Positions 1 through 6,269 of a stretch of DNA of 12,924 nt are shown here, one piece after another. How positions within the stretch are numbered: the first letter of the stretch is position 1; the number at the start of each line of letters is the position of its first letter. The stretch comes from Pseudomonadota bacterium (GTDB taxonomy: Bacteria; BMS3Abin14): NCBI GenBank assembly GCA_030636965.1, contig DAOVVW010000003.1, positions 1 through 12,924 on the forward strand. Direction: 5' to 3'. The notes beneath the pieces were generated by a model that saw only the letters and a program-made list of their open reading frames with translations, searched no databases and was not told where the DNA came from. Both the position numbers and the translations under genes were made by a program.

Positions 1-658
1 CGGCTGCCCTGATTCTTTTTGCCAGGGACTTTTTGCGTTTGCGGGGCCGTGGTCCGGCAGCCAGGCTTCGTGCGGCTTCCATGAGGTTTTCGGGGTGAAC
101 GACTTCGTCCACAAGTCCTATTCTCAGGGCTTTTCTGGGATATACATTGGAACCGGCGGTGATCATTTTTAGAGCCTCTGGAATTCCCACCAGCCTCGGC
201 AGGCGTTGTGTTCCGCCGAATCCTGGAATAATACCGAGCTGAGTCTCAGGGAGCCCCAGGAAGGTGCGTGTTGAGTCGGTGGCCACCCGACGGGAACAGG
301 CAAGGGCCAGTTCAAGTCCACCTCCAAGGCATGCCCCGTTGATGGCTGCAACTACCGGAAAAGGGAGTTCTTCCAGGCGCGTGAAGATCTCCTGTCCAGT
401 GCTTCCAAGTTCCTTACCCTTGCCGGCATCGGTTATCCCTTCAATCACTGAGATATCGGCACCCGCGATGAAGTTCTGCTCCTTGCCGGACACGATGATC
501 GCTCCGGTTATCTCGTCGGATTTATCCTCAAGCTTTCCAAGGAGCTTTGAGAACTGCTCCATCACCTCTGGAGTGAGAATGTTAACTTTTTCCGTCGGGT
601 GATCGAAGGTGATGATCGCAAGACCATCTTCCATTTTCATTTTGAATGCGTTCTTCAT
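1..658 (-). CDS. fadJ: FadJ/FadB-type fatty acid oxidation multifunctional protein, N-terminal enoyl-CoA hydratase part (3' end outside window)
   Basis: The frame is open from the ATG at 658 to the window edge, giving 219 N-terminal residues of a family usually about 700 long. The visible part is the crotonase domain. It contains IAGADI (residues 64-69) and GACLGGG (108-114), which form the CoA and oxyanion pocket, and Glu116 and Glu138 (in GLPETQLG) match the two catalytic glutamates of the family. The domain would hydrate trans-2-enoyl-CoA to L-3-hydroxyacyl-CoA. The rest of the protein, a 3-hydroxyacyl-CoA dehydrogenase, is expected beyond base 1 but not seen. The start lies 4 bases after the thiolase stop, with a GGAAAGG ribosome site inside the thiolase end, so translation is probably coupled. 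The thiolase-then-hydratase order and the longer thiolase favour FadIJ over FadBA. A stand-alone enoyl-CoA hydratase is possible but less likely, because the frame continues past the crotonase core into a basic linker. Confidence 0.88.
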   Translation of the reverse strand, partial: MKNAFKMKMEDGLAIITFDHPTEKVNILTPEVMEQFSKLLGKLEDKSDEITGAIIVSGKEQNFIAGADISVIEGITDAGKGKELGSTGQEIFTRLEELPFPVVAAINGACLGGGLELALACSRRVATDSTRTFLGLPETQLGIIPGFGGTQRLPRLVGIPEALKMITAGSNVYPRKALRIGLVDEVVHPENLMEAARSLAAGPRPRKRKKSLAKRIRAA

Positions 659-662
659 TGCA

Positions 663-1949
663 TTATGCCCTTTCCAGGAGCACTGCCGCGCCCTGCCCGC
701 CGCCCACGCACAGGGTGGCGAGTCCCAGGTCAACTGACCTGCGCTGCATCTCCAAAAGGAGGGTGTGGATGAGTCGTGTTCCTGAAGACCCTACGGGATG
801 TCCCATGGATATGGCGCCCCCGTTGACGTTCAGTATGTTCCTGTCGATGGCCCCTATGGCTTTCCTGCCGAGGAAATGCTCCGAGTGCTTGTCGTGGGCA
901 AATACCATCTCGTTGGCTGTGACCTGGGCGGCGAAGGCCTCATTCATCTCGATAAGCCCGATTTTGGAATAATCAACTCCCGATTTTTCCAGGACGATGG
1001 AAGTTGAGTAGGAAGGTCCGAGACCCATACGTTTCGGCTCGAGTCCCGCAAAGGCATGGTTCACAATGAAACCCAGAGGTTCAAGACCCAGTTTTTCTGC
1101 TGTTTTCTCGCTCATAAGGAGTACAGCGGCTCCACCGTCTGTGATCTGGGAGGAATTTCCTGCGGTCACAGTTCCGTATTTCTTCTGGAAGACCGGTCTT
1201 AACTTTGCCAGGGCCTCCATGGTCTGTTCTGTCCTGATGCCGGTGTCGAACACGATGGCTTCATCGTAACGGGGCGGGGCAAATACGGGCATGATCTCGT
1301 CTGAGAAGCGCCCGTCCTCGTGGGCAGCAGTAGCGCGCTGATGACTGAGGAGGGCAAGTTCGTCCTGGGCCTGCCTGCTGATCCCCAACTCTCTGGCCAG
1401 GACTTCGGCTGTCTGTCCCATGTCCAGCCGGCACGTGGGATCTGAAAGTCCCAGCATGAGGCCTATCCTGGGAACAAGATGGCGCGGCCTTATCTTGCTC
1501 AAGGCGGAGATCCTGGCCCCCATGCTTTTGGCGCGCTGGTATTTAGTGATGATATCCTGAAGATCCGGGGTGATAAAGAAGGGGATATTGGTCATGGATT
1601 CAACACCGCCGGCTATGACGATATCGGCCTCGCCGGTAGCGATAGACTGAGCTGCGGAGATGACGGACTGTATTCCAGAGGCGCAGTTTCGGTGAACCGT
1701 GAATGCCGGGACACTGTCCGGGATCCCCGCGAAAAGGCCTATGACCCTGGCCACGTTAACCGCATCCGGAGGCTGGGCTACATTTCCGATTATGACAGAA
1801 TCTATCTGGCCCGGTTCAATTCCGGAGCGGGCTATTAACTCCGCCACCGGCAATCTGCCGAGATCAACTGCGGTGAGTCTGGAAAAGAGGGTTCCGGCTC
1901 TGACATAGGGAGTCCTGACCCCCTCAACTATGGCTATTCTGGAGCTCAT
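663..1949 (-). CDS. fadI: FadI-type acetyl-CoA acyltransferase (3-ketoacyl-CoA thiolase)
   Basis: This 428-residue thiolase cleaves 3-ketoacyl-CoA with CoA to acetyl-CoA and a shortened acyl-CoA, the last step of each beta-oxidation round. The nucleophilic cysteine is Cys89 in HRNCASG. NEAFAAQ, the catalytic His384 in SMGHPVGSSG, and Cys414 in CVGGGQGAA complete the thiolase active site. The length is close to E. coli FadI (about 436) and longer than FadA (about 390), which together with the downstream hydratase gene supports the FadI type. Its ATG overlaps the stop of the upstream acyl-CoA dehydrogenase gene as ATGA, and an AAAGGAAA ribosome site sits inside that gene. It is cytoplasmic, with no signal peptide or membrane segment. 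The partner is expected to be the FadJ-like protein encoded just downstream, with which FadI-type thiolases form a complex. Confidence 0.93.
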   Translation of the reverse strand: MSSRIAIVEGVRTPYVRAGTLFSRLTAVDLGRLPVAELIARSGIEPGQIDSVIIGNVAQPPDAVNVARVIGLFAGIPDSVPAFTVHRNCASGIQSVISAAQSIATGEADIVIAGGVESMTNIPFFITPDLQDIITKYQRAKSMGARISALSKIRPRHLVPRIGLMLGLSDPTCRLDMGQTAEVLARELGISRQAQDELALLSHQRATAAHEDGRFSDEIMPVFAPPRYDEAIVFDTGIRTEQTMEALAKLRPVFQKKYGTVTAGNSSQITDGGAAVLLMSEKTAEKLGLEPLGFIVNHAFAGLEPKRMGLGPSYSTSIVLEKSGVDYSKIGLIEMNEAFAAQVTANEMVFAHDKHSEHFLGRKAIGAIDRNILNVNGGAISMGHPVGSSGTRLIHTLLLEMQRRSVDLGLATLCVGGGQGAAVLLERA

Positions 1950-3679
1950 ATCTGCTTTCCTTTCGATGTGTTTTTGTCATTGCCTCCGAACTCTTCTGAC
2001 AGATCCCGGAAAACTCTCTGGTGTACCCGTTCTCTTCTTTGAGAATAACAACACGTATTAAGCCTCCGGTTCTCCTGAGCCTCCGTGAGGAAGTAGGCGA
2101 GGAGACCGAGCTTGTCCTTTACGTTGGTTCCGTTTTCAATCTCCTGTTCCAGCCTTGAGAGTGAAGCAAGGAGGATATACAGGTCCAGGGAAAGTCTTGT
2201 TATCCGCCTGAGTAGAAATTCCTTTTCAGCAATTTTCTTTCCGTGCCTCAGGATCCCGAAGTAGAGCAGTTTTCGGATGGATCTTACATTCCTGCGGGCC
2301 ATCCTGGCGGCTCTTCTCATCACTGAGTTGTGATAGCGCAGAGTCATCTTCGGGCTCCTGAGACCTTCCCATATCAGGAAGAAGGCCTGTCCGAAGCGCC
2401 CTTTACCGTTTGAACTTATCTGTTTGCCCAGGGATCTTGCCAGATAAAGGGCGGGGTAGATGGAGTGGATCTCGGATGTGCCCTCGAAAAGAGTGGTTAC
2501 CCTGAAATCCCTCATGCGTTTCTCGTAGGGTAATGATTTGAGGTAGCCTGCTCCGCCCGCCGTCTGCAGTGCGTCATACAGGGTGTCCCAGGCCCTGGTA
2601 GTTCCGTAGAGCTTGACGTGGGAACTTTCCATGGCAAAGCTGCCGACGTGGTCATTCTCCAGCAGCTGAGACGCTGCCTGTGTGATTGATTCTGCCGCAA
2701 ACGCATGGACTCTTGCCTTCACCATCTTTTCCTGGATCAATTCGAAATCTTTAATGGGGACTCCGAACTGCTCCCGGGAAGTCGCCCTTTTTAGCATGTC
2801 CTCTACAGACTGTTTCATGGCACCCACGGAAGCCGCTCCCAGCCCCAGCCGTCCGTAGTTCAGGATAGTCATGGCGATCTTGAAGCCGTCGCCTGGTTTC
2901 CCAAGGAGGTTTTCTGCCGGAACTTTTACATCCTTGAAACTGATGGGGGCAGTAGAGCTGGCGGCTAGGCCCATCTTTGACATCTCCTTACCCACCTTAA
3001 CTCCATCCCAGGCTGTTTCCACGATAAAGGCACCCATGAAACCCGGATTGTCGGGATCCATCTGGGCAAATACTGTCAGGCCACCCGCGTAATTTGCGTT
3101 GGTGATGTACGTTTTCTGTCCGTTAAGTATGTAGTATTTGCCGTCCTCCGAGAGACGGGCAGTGGTCTGGATGTGCTTTGCGTCTGACCCTGTGGCAGGT
3201 TCGGTAAGAGCGTAGGCGAAGATCATCTCTCCTGAGGCTGCCTTGGTCAGGTACTTTTTCTTCTGCTTCTCGCTGCCGAAGAGGATTATCCCCTTGAGCC
3301 CTATGGACAGGTGTGCGGTGGGGGTGAGGGCCAGTGACATGTCGGTTCCGGCCATAGCTTCGAGCACGCTCAGATAGCCCGAGAGGCTTAAGCCCACTCC
3401 ACCGTACTTTTCTGGAATGTTGAGTCCGAAAAGGCCGATCCTGGCCAAATCCTTCATCAGCGGTTCCGGGATCGTCTTTGCCTCTTCAAGGTCGGATGGT
3501 GAATAATCCTTGATAAGCTCCCGGTACTTTCCGATTATCTCTTCAGCCTTGGAGTCCCTTCCGGCCGGTGCCAGTGTGCTATATCTGTCCAAATCGAAGC
3601 TACCGAGGAGCAGCCTCTCCAAAAACCCCCCTCGACCTTCAGTTTTCTCAGAAGTTTCAACTTTCTCTTTACCGGGCAT
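1946..3679 (-). CDS. acyl-CoA dehydrogenase with C-terminal extension (VLCAD/ACAD9-like architecture)
   Basis: FAD-dependent acyl-CoA dehydrogenase that introduces the trans-2 double bond in acyl-CoA and passes electrons to electron-transfer flavoprotein. Numbering from the ATG at 3679 (577 residues), the FAD/substrate signature YALTEPATGSDA is at 156-167, the second dehydrogenase signature begins at GGAGY (375-379), and LFEGTSEI holds Glu399 as the likely catalytic base. About 150 further residues follow the usual domain, as in very-long-chain acyl-CoA dehydrogenases, where that extension helps dimerisation or membrane association. Here it is rich in Arg and Lys around residues 445-485. I chose ATG 3679 because AGGAGG lies 6 bases upstream. 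A longer frame begins at GTG 3694, but that codon sits at the edge of the ribosome site. It is the first gene of the beta-oxidation operon. Chain-length preference is inferred from architecture only. Confidence 0.92.
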   Translation of the reverse strand: MPGKEKVETSEKTEGRGGFLERLLLGSFDLDRYSTLAPAGRDSKAEEIIGKYRELIKDYSPSDLEEAKTIPEPLMKDLARIGLFGLNIPEKYGGVGLSLSGYLSVLEAMAGTDMSLALTPTAHLSIGLKGIILFGSEKQKKKYLTKAASGEMIFAYALTEPATGSDAKHIQTTARLSEDGKYYILNGQKTYITNANYAGGLTVFAQMDPDNPGFMGAFIVETAWDGVKVGKEMSKMGLAASSTAPISFKDVKVPAENLLGKPGDGFKIAMTILNYGRLGLGAASVGAMKQSVEDMLKRATSREQFGVPIKDFELIQEKMVKARVHAFAAESITQAASQLLENDHVGSFAMESSHVKLYGTTRAWDTLYDALQTAGGAGYLKSLPYEKRMRDFRVTTLFEGTSEIHSIYPALYLARSLGKQISSNGKGRFGQAFFLIWEGLRSPKMTLRYHNSVMRRAARMARRNVRSIRKLLYFGILRHGKKIAEKEFLLRRITRLSLDLYILLASLSRLEQEIENGTNVKDKLGLLAYFLTEAQENRRLNTCCYSQRRERVHQRVFRDLSEEFGGNDKNTSKGKQI

Positions 3680-3685
3680 CGAGGG

Positions 3686-3691
3686 CCTCCT
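3686..3691 (-). promoter_or_regulatory. ribosome binding site AGGAGG that fixes the acyl-CoA dehydrogenase start
   Basis: On the minus strand AGGAGG ends 6 bases before the ATG at 3679. This spacing suits initiation at that ATG. The alternative GTG at 3694 has no comparable site upstream. Confidence 0.75.
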
Positions 3692-3727
3692 CACAATAGT
3701 GGGTAGTTTTATTTTCGCCTTAATATA

Positions 3728-3755
3728 AGTCTAAAGCGGCATTGGCCAGTGTCAA
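3728..3755 (-). promoter_or_regulatory. candidate sigma-70 promoter of the beta-oxidation operon
   Basis: Reading the minus strand, a perfect TTGACA (plus 3750-3755) is followed after 16 bases by TAGACT (plus 3728-3733), four of six matches to TATAAT. Transcription would begin near 3720, about 40 bases upstream of the acyl-CoA dehydrogenase ATG. A short dyad with arms CTTA and TAAG (3719-3729) overlaps the expected start site and could be an operator, but this is weak. The promoter sits immediately next to the repeat mosaic that begins at 3764. Confidence 0.5.
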
Positions 3756-3763
3756 GACATATT

Positions 3764-3785
3764 ATTAGAATATTAGAAATTAGAA
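3764..3785. repeat. heptamer array, unit ATTAGAA, three copies
   Basis: ATTAGAA occurs at 3764-3770, 3772-3778 and 3779-3785. The first two copies are separated by a single T and the last two are directly joined. It forms the left edge of the repeat mosaic, 9 bases upstream of the candidate -35 box of the beta-oxidation operon. Confidence 0.75.
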
Positions 3786-3795
3786 ATTGTTTTGA

Positions 3796-3822
3796 ACCAC
3801 AGAGTTCACAGAGAGCACAGAG
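3796..3822. repeat. nonamer array, unit NNCACAGAG, three copies
   Basis: Three consecutive 9-base units with an invariant CACAGAG core occur at 3796-3804, 3805-3813 and 3814-3822, each with two variable leading bases. From memory, motifs of this look are frequent between genes in deltaproteobacterial and other environmental genomes. No function is known to me. Confidence 0.8.
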
Positions 3823-3845
3823 AAAAGCTTTGGAATTGGGTTTTC

Positions 3846-3863
3846 ACCACGGAGGACACGGAG
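3846..3863. repeat. nonamer array, unit NNCACGGAG, two copies
   Basis: Two consecutive 9-base units with core CACGGAG (3846-3854 and 3855-3863). The core differs by one base from that of the array at 3796-3822, so the two arrays are probably related, separated by 23 bases. Confidence 0.7.
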
Positions 3864-3872
3864 AAACAAGTA

Positions 3873-3904
3873 TCGGTGTAACGGCGTGTCGGAGTATGGG
3901 GGTA
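3873..3904. repeat. octamer array, unit about TCGGNGTA, four copies
   Basis: Four consecutive 8-base units lie at 3873-3880, 3881-3888, 3889-3896 and 3897-3904. All share GG at positions 3-4 and G at position 6 of the unit; the other positions drift. The unit is GC-rich, unlike the neighbouring AT-rich arrays. Confidence 0.65.
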
Positions 3905-3906
3905 GA

Positions 3907-3936
3907 ACATTAGAGAATTAGACATCAGACAATGAG
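3907..3936. repeat. degenerate 7/8-base array, unit about ACATTAG
   Basis: ACATTAG (3907-3913), AGAATTAG (3914-3921), ACATCAG (3922-3928) and ACAATGAG (3929-3936) read as four units alternating 7 and 8 bases. The degeneracy makes this weaker than its neighbours, but the placement in the same mosaic supports it. Confidence 0.5.
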
Positions 3937-3950
3937 ATAGATCTGCATTT

Positions 3951-3992
3951 ACTAATTACTAATCACCAATCACTAATTACTCATTACCTAAC
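3951..3992. repeat. heptamer array, unit ACTAATY, five to six copies
   Basis: Directly joined 7-base units: ACTAATT, ACTAATC, ACCAATC, ACTAATT, ACTCATT and a decayed ACCTAAC, from 3951 to 3992. This is the clearest array of the region, with strict 7-base phase over 42 bases. Confidence 0.8.
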
Positions 3993-4013
3993 ACGTTGGA
4001 CATTGGACGTTGG
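3993..4013. repeat. heptamer array, unit ACRTTGG, three copies
   Basis: ACGTTGG, ACATTGG and ACGTTGG follow each other at 3993-3999, 4000-4006 and 4007-4013. The array is in exact 7-base phase with the preceding ACTAATY array although the unit is different, so the two may form one continuous heptameric block of 63 bases. Confidence 0.75.
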
Positions 4014-4017
4014 GCGT

Positions 4018-4055
4018 CCTTCGACTCTGCTCAGGACCGTGAGCTTGTCGAACGG
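4018..4055. repeat. 38-base imperfect palindrome at the end of the ccm operon
   Basis: Outer arms CC/GG, then TTCGAC (4020-4025) pairing with GTCGAA (4047-4052), a small internal loop, then GCTCA pairing with TGAGC around a 6-base loop; C4053 is bulged. It resembles a palindromic family I remember as dispersed in many environmental bacterial genomes. It lies 12 bases after the ccmD stop and may act as an RNA 3' end structure. No T-run follows on the minus strand, so it is not a standard intrinsic terminator. Confidence 0.7.
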
Positions 4056-4067
4056 TTGGACACGCTC

Positions 4068-4199
4068 TTAGTCATCACCTTCAAGTGCTTTTATTCTGCC
4101 AACGAGCACATTCTGTTTGCTCAATATATACCAGAGATAAGAAAACAGGCCCGCCCAGACGATGCCGTAGGCGGCAGCAAGATATGTCAGATTTTTCAT
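4068..4199 (-). CDS. ccmD: CcmD-like small membrane protein of cytochrome c maturation
   Basis: A 43-residue frame beginning MKNLTYLAAAYGIVW and ending in KALEGDD. Its single hydrophobic segment (about residues 4-25) is followed by a basic, then acidic, cytoplasmic-type tail. This matches the size and layout of CcmD, which helps release heme-loaded CcmE from the CcmABC complex in the inner membrane. Its ATG overlaps the ccmC stop as ATGA, and it is the last gene of the ccm operon. CcmD sequences are poorly conserved, so the call depends mainly on position after ccmC, size and topology, with the aromatic Y-x-W pattern in the membrane segment as extra support. The palindromic repeat begins 12 bases beyond its stop. 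Confidence 0.85.
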   Translation of the reverse strand: MKNLTYLAAAYGIVWAGLFSYLWYILSKQNVLVGRIKALEGDD

Positions 4200-4882
4200 T
4201 CCATACCTCCACGTTTTATCTTTTCAAGATTTCTGATCCGGAGCTCCATAAAATCCACCCTGGACCTTATCCTGATCAGGGTGATCCAGAAAAGGAGAAA
4301 GGCAGCCATGGAGATTGCCAGGACAGAGATCATGGCAGGCTCCATATCTATTGACTTTGACTTTATTACAACAGGATGGATCGTCCTCCATAACCTTGCA
4401 GAAAGAAACACGATGGGGACGTCGATAAAGCCCACTATGGCCATAACCGCACAGAAGGTGGCCCTCCTTTCGGCCTGTTCCACCGACATCCTCAGTATGA
4501 TGTAGGCTACATAGATGAGCCACAGAATGAGCGACGACGTGAGCCTCGGGTCCCATGTCCACCAGGTGTTCCAGATGGGCCTCGCCCAGAGCGAGCCGGT
4601 GATGAGGACAAGTGTCGTGAATACAACGCCGATCTCAACGCTGGCGGAACCGATGATATCCCATTTAATGTCTTTCTTTACAAGGTAGAGCACGCCGCTG
4701 ACGAAGGCCACAAAGTACGACAGGAAGGCCATGAAAGCCAGGGGAAGGTGGAAGTAGAAGATCTTCTGAACGATCCCCATTACCCTTTCCGTCGGTGCAT
4801 AGAAAAATATCATATAGACAGCGGTCAGCATCAGAACAGAGCTGAGCACAACCAGGATCCTGTCTGTGAGGTCATCTTTCAA
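4196..4882 (-). CDS. ccmC: CcmC, heme-handling protein of cytochrome c maturation
   Basis: Inner-membrane protein of the heme-handling family that loads heme onto CcmE with CcmD, CcmA and CcmB. With the TTG start at 4882 it has 228 residues and six hydrophobic segments. The tryptophan-rich WNTWWTWDPRLTS (104-116) is the periplasmic WWD heme-binding motif, and His45 (in FYFHLP) and His169 (in TIHPVV) are the expected axial heme ligands. I chose the TTG because AAGGAG (plus 4891-4896) lies 8 bases upstream and the ccmB stop ends 2 bases before it. A longer frame from 4969 would add 29 residues overlapping ccmB, begins inside that gene and lacks family character. The stop overlaps the ccmD ATG. 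Confidence 0.93.
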   Translation of the reverse strand: MKDDLTDRILVVLSSVLMLTAVYMIFFYAPTERVMGIVQKIFYFHLPLAFMAFLSYFVAFVSGVLYLVKKDIKWDIIGSASVEIGVVFTTLVLITGSLWARPIWNTWWTWDPRLTSSLILWLIYVAYIILRMSVEQAERRATFCAVMAIVGFIDVPIVFLSARLWRTIHPVVIKSKSIDMEPAMISVLAISMAAFLLFWITLIRIRSRVDFMELRIRNLEKIKRGGME

Positions 4883-4884
4883 TG

Positions 4885-5556
4885 TCAGTTCTCCTTCATT
4901 ACGTAGTCGAAGAGCAGATATCCCGCGCAGGAAAATATGAGACCGAAGGCTGCCATGAGCCTCAGCCACGAAGAATACTCCCCGAAGGGCACACCTGCGA
5001 ATATCTCCCCAGTTGCCTTGACGGTGAATGCGATCAGTGGAGTTATCACCGGAAACAAAAGGAGAGGCAGGAGCACTTCGTTCCTGCTGGTGGCCGCCGT
5101 GATCCCGGAAAAGAGGGTTCCCACCGAAGAGAATCCGAAATTCAGGAGCAAGACGGTTGCCAACAGGGGCGCTAACCTCACGGTGATGTTATCCCCGTAC
5201 AGGGCGAAGAACACCGGGATGATAACGGCTTCGGAGATGAGCATAAAGGAAAGATTCACCAGATTCTTGGCAACGAACACCGAGGACGGGGCTACCGGGC
5301 TGACGAGGAGCCCGTCGATGCACCGGTTAGTCTTCTCCAGCGAAAAGGTTCTGCCCAGGCCCAGTACGGACGAGAAGAGGATTGAGATCCAGAGGATCCC
5401 GGCAGCTAGCTCCGGATCCACTTTCCTTCCTATACCGATAGCCATATTCATGACGAACAGGAGCAGGATCCCGAAAAAGATCATGGAGATCACTGAGTCC
5501 TTCCTTCTGATCTCGATGAGCAGGTCTTTTCTCAGTATGACCAGAGTGGCACCCAC
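4885..5556 (-). CDS. ccmB: CcmB, heme exporter membrane subunit
   Basis: A 223-residue, six-segment membrane protein that pairs with the CcmA ATPase in the complex releasing holo-CcmE from CcmC. The N-terminal RKDLLIEIRRKDSV and the later SRNEVLLPLLLFPVITPL are characteristic of the CcmB family, and the length agrees with it (about 220). The start is GTG at 5556, 2 bases after the ccmA TAG stop. Its end contains the ribosome site for ccmC, so ccmA, ccmB and ccmC are probably translationally coupled. A plus-strand open frame of 209 codons lies opposite this gene and is a shadow. Confidence 0.93.
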   Translation of the reverse strand: MGATLVILRKDLLIEIRRKDSVISMIFFGILLLFVMNMAIGIGRKVDPELAAGILWISILFSSVLGLGRTFSLEKTNRCIDGLLVSPVAPSSVFVAKNLVNLSFMLISEAVIIPVFFALYGDNITVRLAPLLATVLLLNFGFSSVGTLFSGITAATSRNEVLLPLLLFPVITPLIAFTVKATGEIFAGVPFGEYSSWLRLMAAFGLIFSCAGYLLFDYVMKEN

Positions 5557-5558
5557 GG

Positions 5559-6269
5559 CTAATTAGTCTCCATGTGCATGAGATAGTGGTCCTCGAAGGA
5601 TGGAAGGTCTATCTCATCCCTGTCCTTCAGGTAGACGAGCCTGCCTTCTGAAAGAATGCCTATCCTGTCGGCTGTTTCCAGGCCCCTCGTGAGGTTGTGG
5701 GTCACCATAATGATCGTCCTGTGCTGGGCGTGAAGCTTCTTTAAGTGGTTGCTCAGTACCGTGGCGGCGAACTGATCAAGTCCGCTGTAGGGCTCATCCA
5801 GAAGCAGAAGCACGGGGTCGTTAATCAATGCTCTTGCAATGCTGAGTCTTTGCTGCATACCGCGGGAGAAGGTGGAAACTCTCTCTTCCCTTCTATTATA
5901 AAGGCCAACGGTGTGCAGGAGACTATCTATTTTGTCATCGGGATCGGGGATCTGGTAGATGGATGAGTAGAACTGGAGGTTTTCCCGGGCTGTGAGCTCA
6001 TCGTACAAGAGTGTCTGGTGGGATATTAACCCGATCCTGGATCTTATGTCGCTGTCCAGATCCGGTCCGCCTGTTATTTCAACGGTTCCCGAGGTGGGTT
6101 TTAAAAGGTCAGCCACGATCTTTATCAGGGTTGTCTTGCCTGCCCCGTTGGGTCCGAACAGGCACAGAAAGTCCCCCCTGGCGAGGGTGAGGTCAACACC
6201 CCTCAGGGCATCTACATACTCGTAGCTCTTTCTCAGCCCCTGGATCTTGAGAAAGGCAGTATCATCCAT
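5559..6269 (-). CDS. ccmA: CcmA, ABC transporter ATPase of cytochrome c maturation
   Basis: A 236-residue cytoplasmic ATPase. Walker A GPNGAGKTT is at 39-47, the ABC signature FSRGMQQRLSIARAL at 134-148, Walker B LLLLDEP at 154-160 and the switch histidine is His191. In System I the CcmA2B-CcmCD complex uses ATP hydrolysis to release heme-charged CcmE. ABC ATPases are hard to assign by sequence alone, but its place directly before ccmB and within a full ccm operon makes the assignment firm. The first 8 bases overlap the end of the upstream CcmI-like gene. Confidence 0.94.
   Translation of the reverse strand: MDDTAFLKIQGLRKSYEYVDALRGVDLTLARGDFLCLFGPNGAGKTTLIKIVADLLKPTSGTVEITGGPDLDSDIRSRIGLISHQTLLYDELTARENLQFYSSIYQIPDPDDKIDSLLHTVGLYNRREERVSTFSRGMQQRLSIARALINDPVLLLLDEPYSGLDQFAATVLSNHLKKLHAQHRTIIMVTHNLTRGLETADRIGILSEGRLVYLKDRDEIDLPSFEDHYLMHMETN

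Larger units (their letters stand above)
3680..4067. other. intergenic region filled by a mosaic of short tandem arrays
   Basis: The space between the end of the ccm operon and the beta-oxidation operon. From left to right it holds the ribosome site and promoter of the acyl-CoA dehydrogenase gene, then seven degenerate arrays listed separately (3764-4013), then an imperfect palindrome (4018-4055) that ends 12 bases from the ccmD stop. Plus-strand open frames crossing it are made of the repeats and of the antisense of ccm genes, and I do not regard them as genes. Confidence 0.8.

Noticed and set aside
1479..1838. 119-codon plus-strand open frame opposite the thiolase gene
   Set aside because: It is antisense to the conserved thiolase core and consists of Gly/Asp/Arg-rich mirror sequence without a start signal.
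3764..4013. CRISPR array
   Set aside because: The repeats are 7-9 bases, degenerate and directly joined, with no spacers and no cas genes in the window.
4018..4055. Palindrome as an intrinsic terminator of the ccm operon
   Set aside because: The hairpin is large enough but no T-run follows in the direction of ccm transcription, so I record it as a repeat only.
3996..4505. 169-codon plus-strand open frame from the repeat region into ccmC
   Set aside because: Its first part translates the tandem arrays and the palindrome, and the rest is antisense to ccmD and ccmC. No coding signal of its own.
4196..4969. Longer ccmC reading frame from the ATG at 4969
   Set aside because: It would overlap ccmB by 85 bases and add a non-family N-terminus. 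The TTG at 4882 has a good ribosome site and gives the usual length.
4937..5566. 209-codon plus-strand open frame opposite ccmB
   Set aside because: It lies antisense to a well-supported membrane protein gene, has no ribosome site, no recognisable domain and a Ser/Arg/Pro-rich composition typical of reverse-complement shadows.
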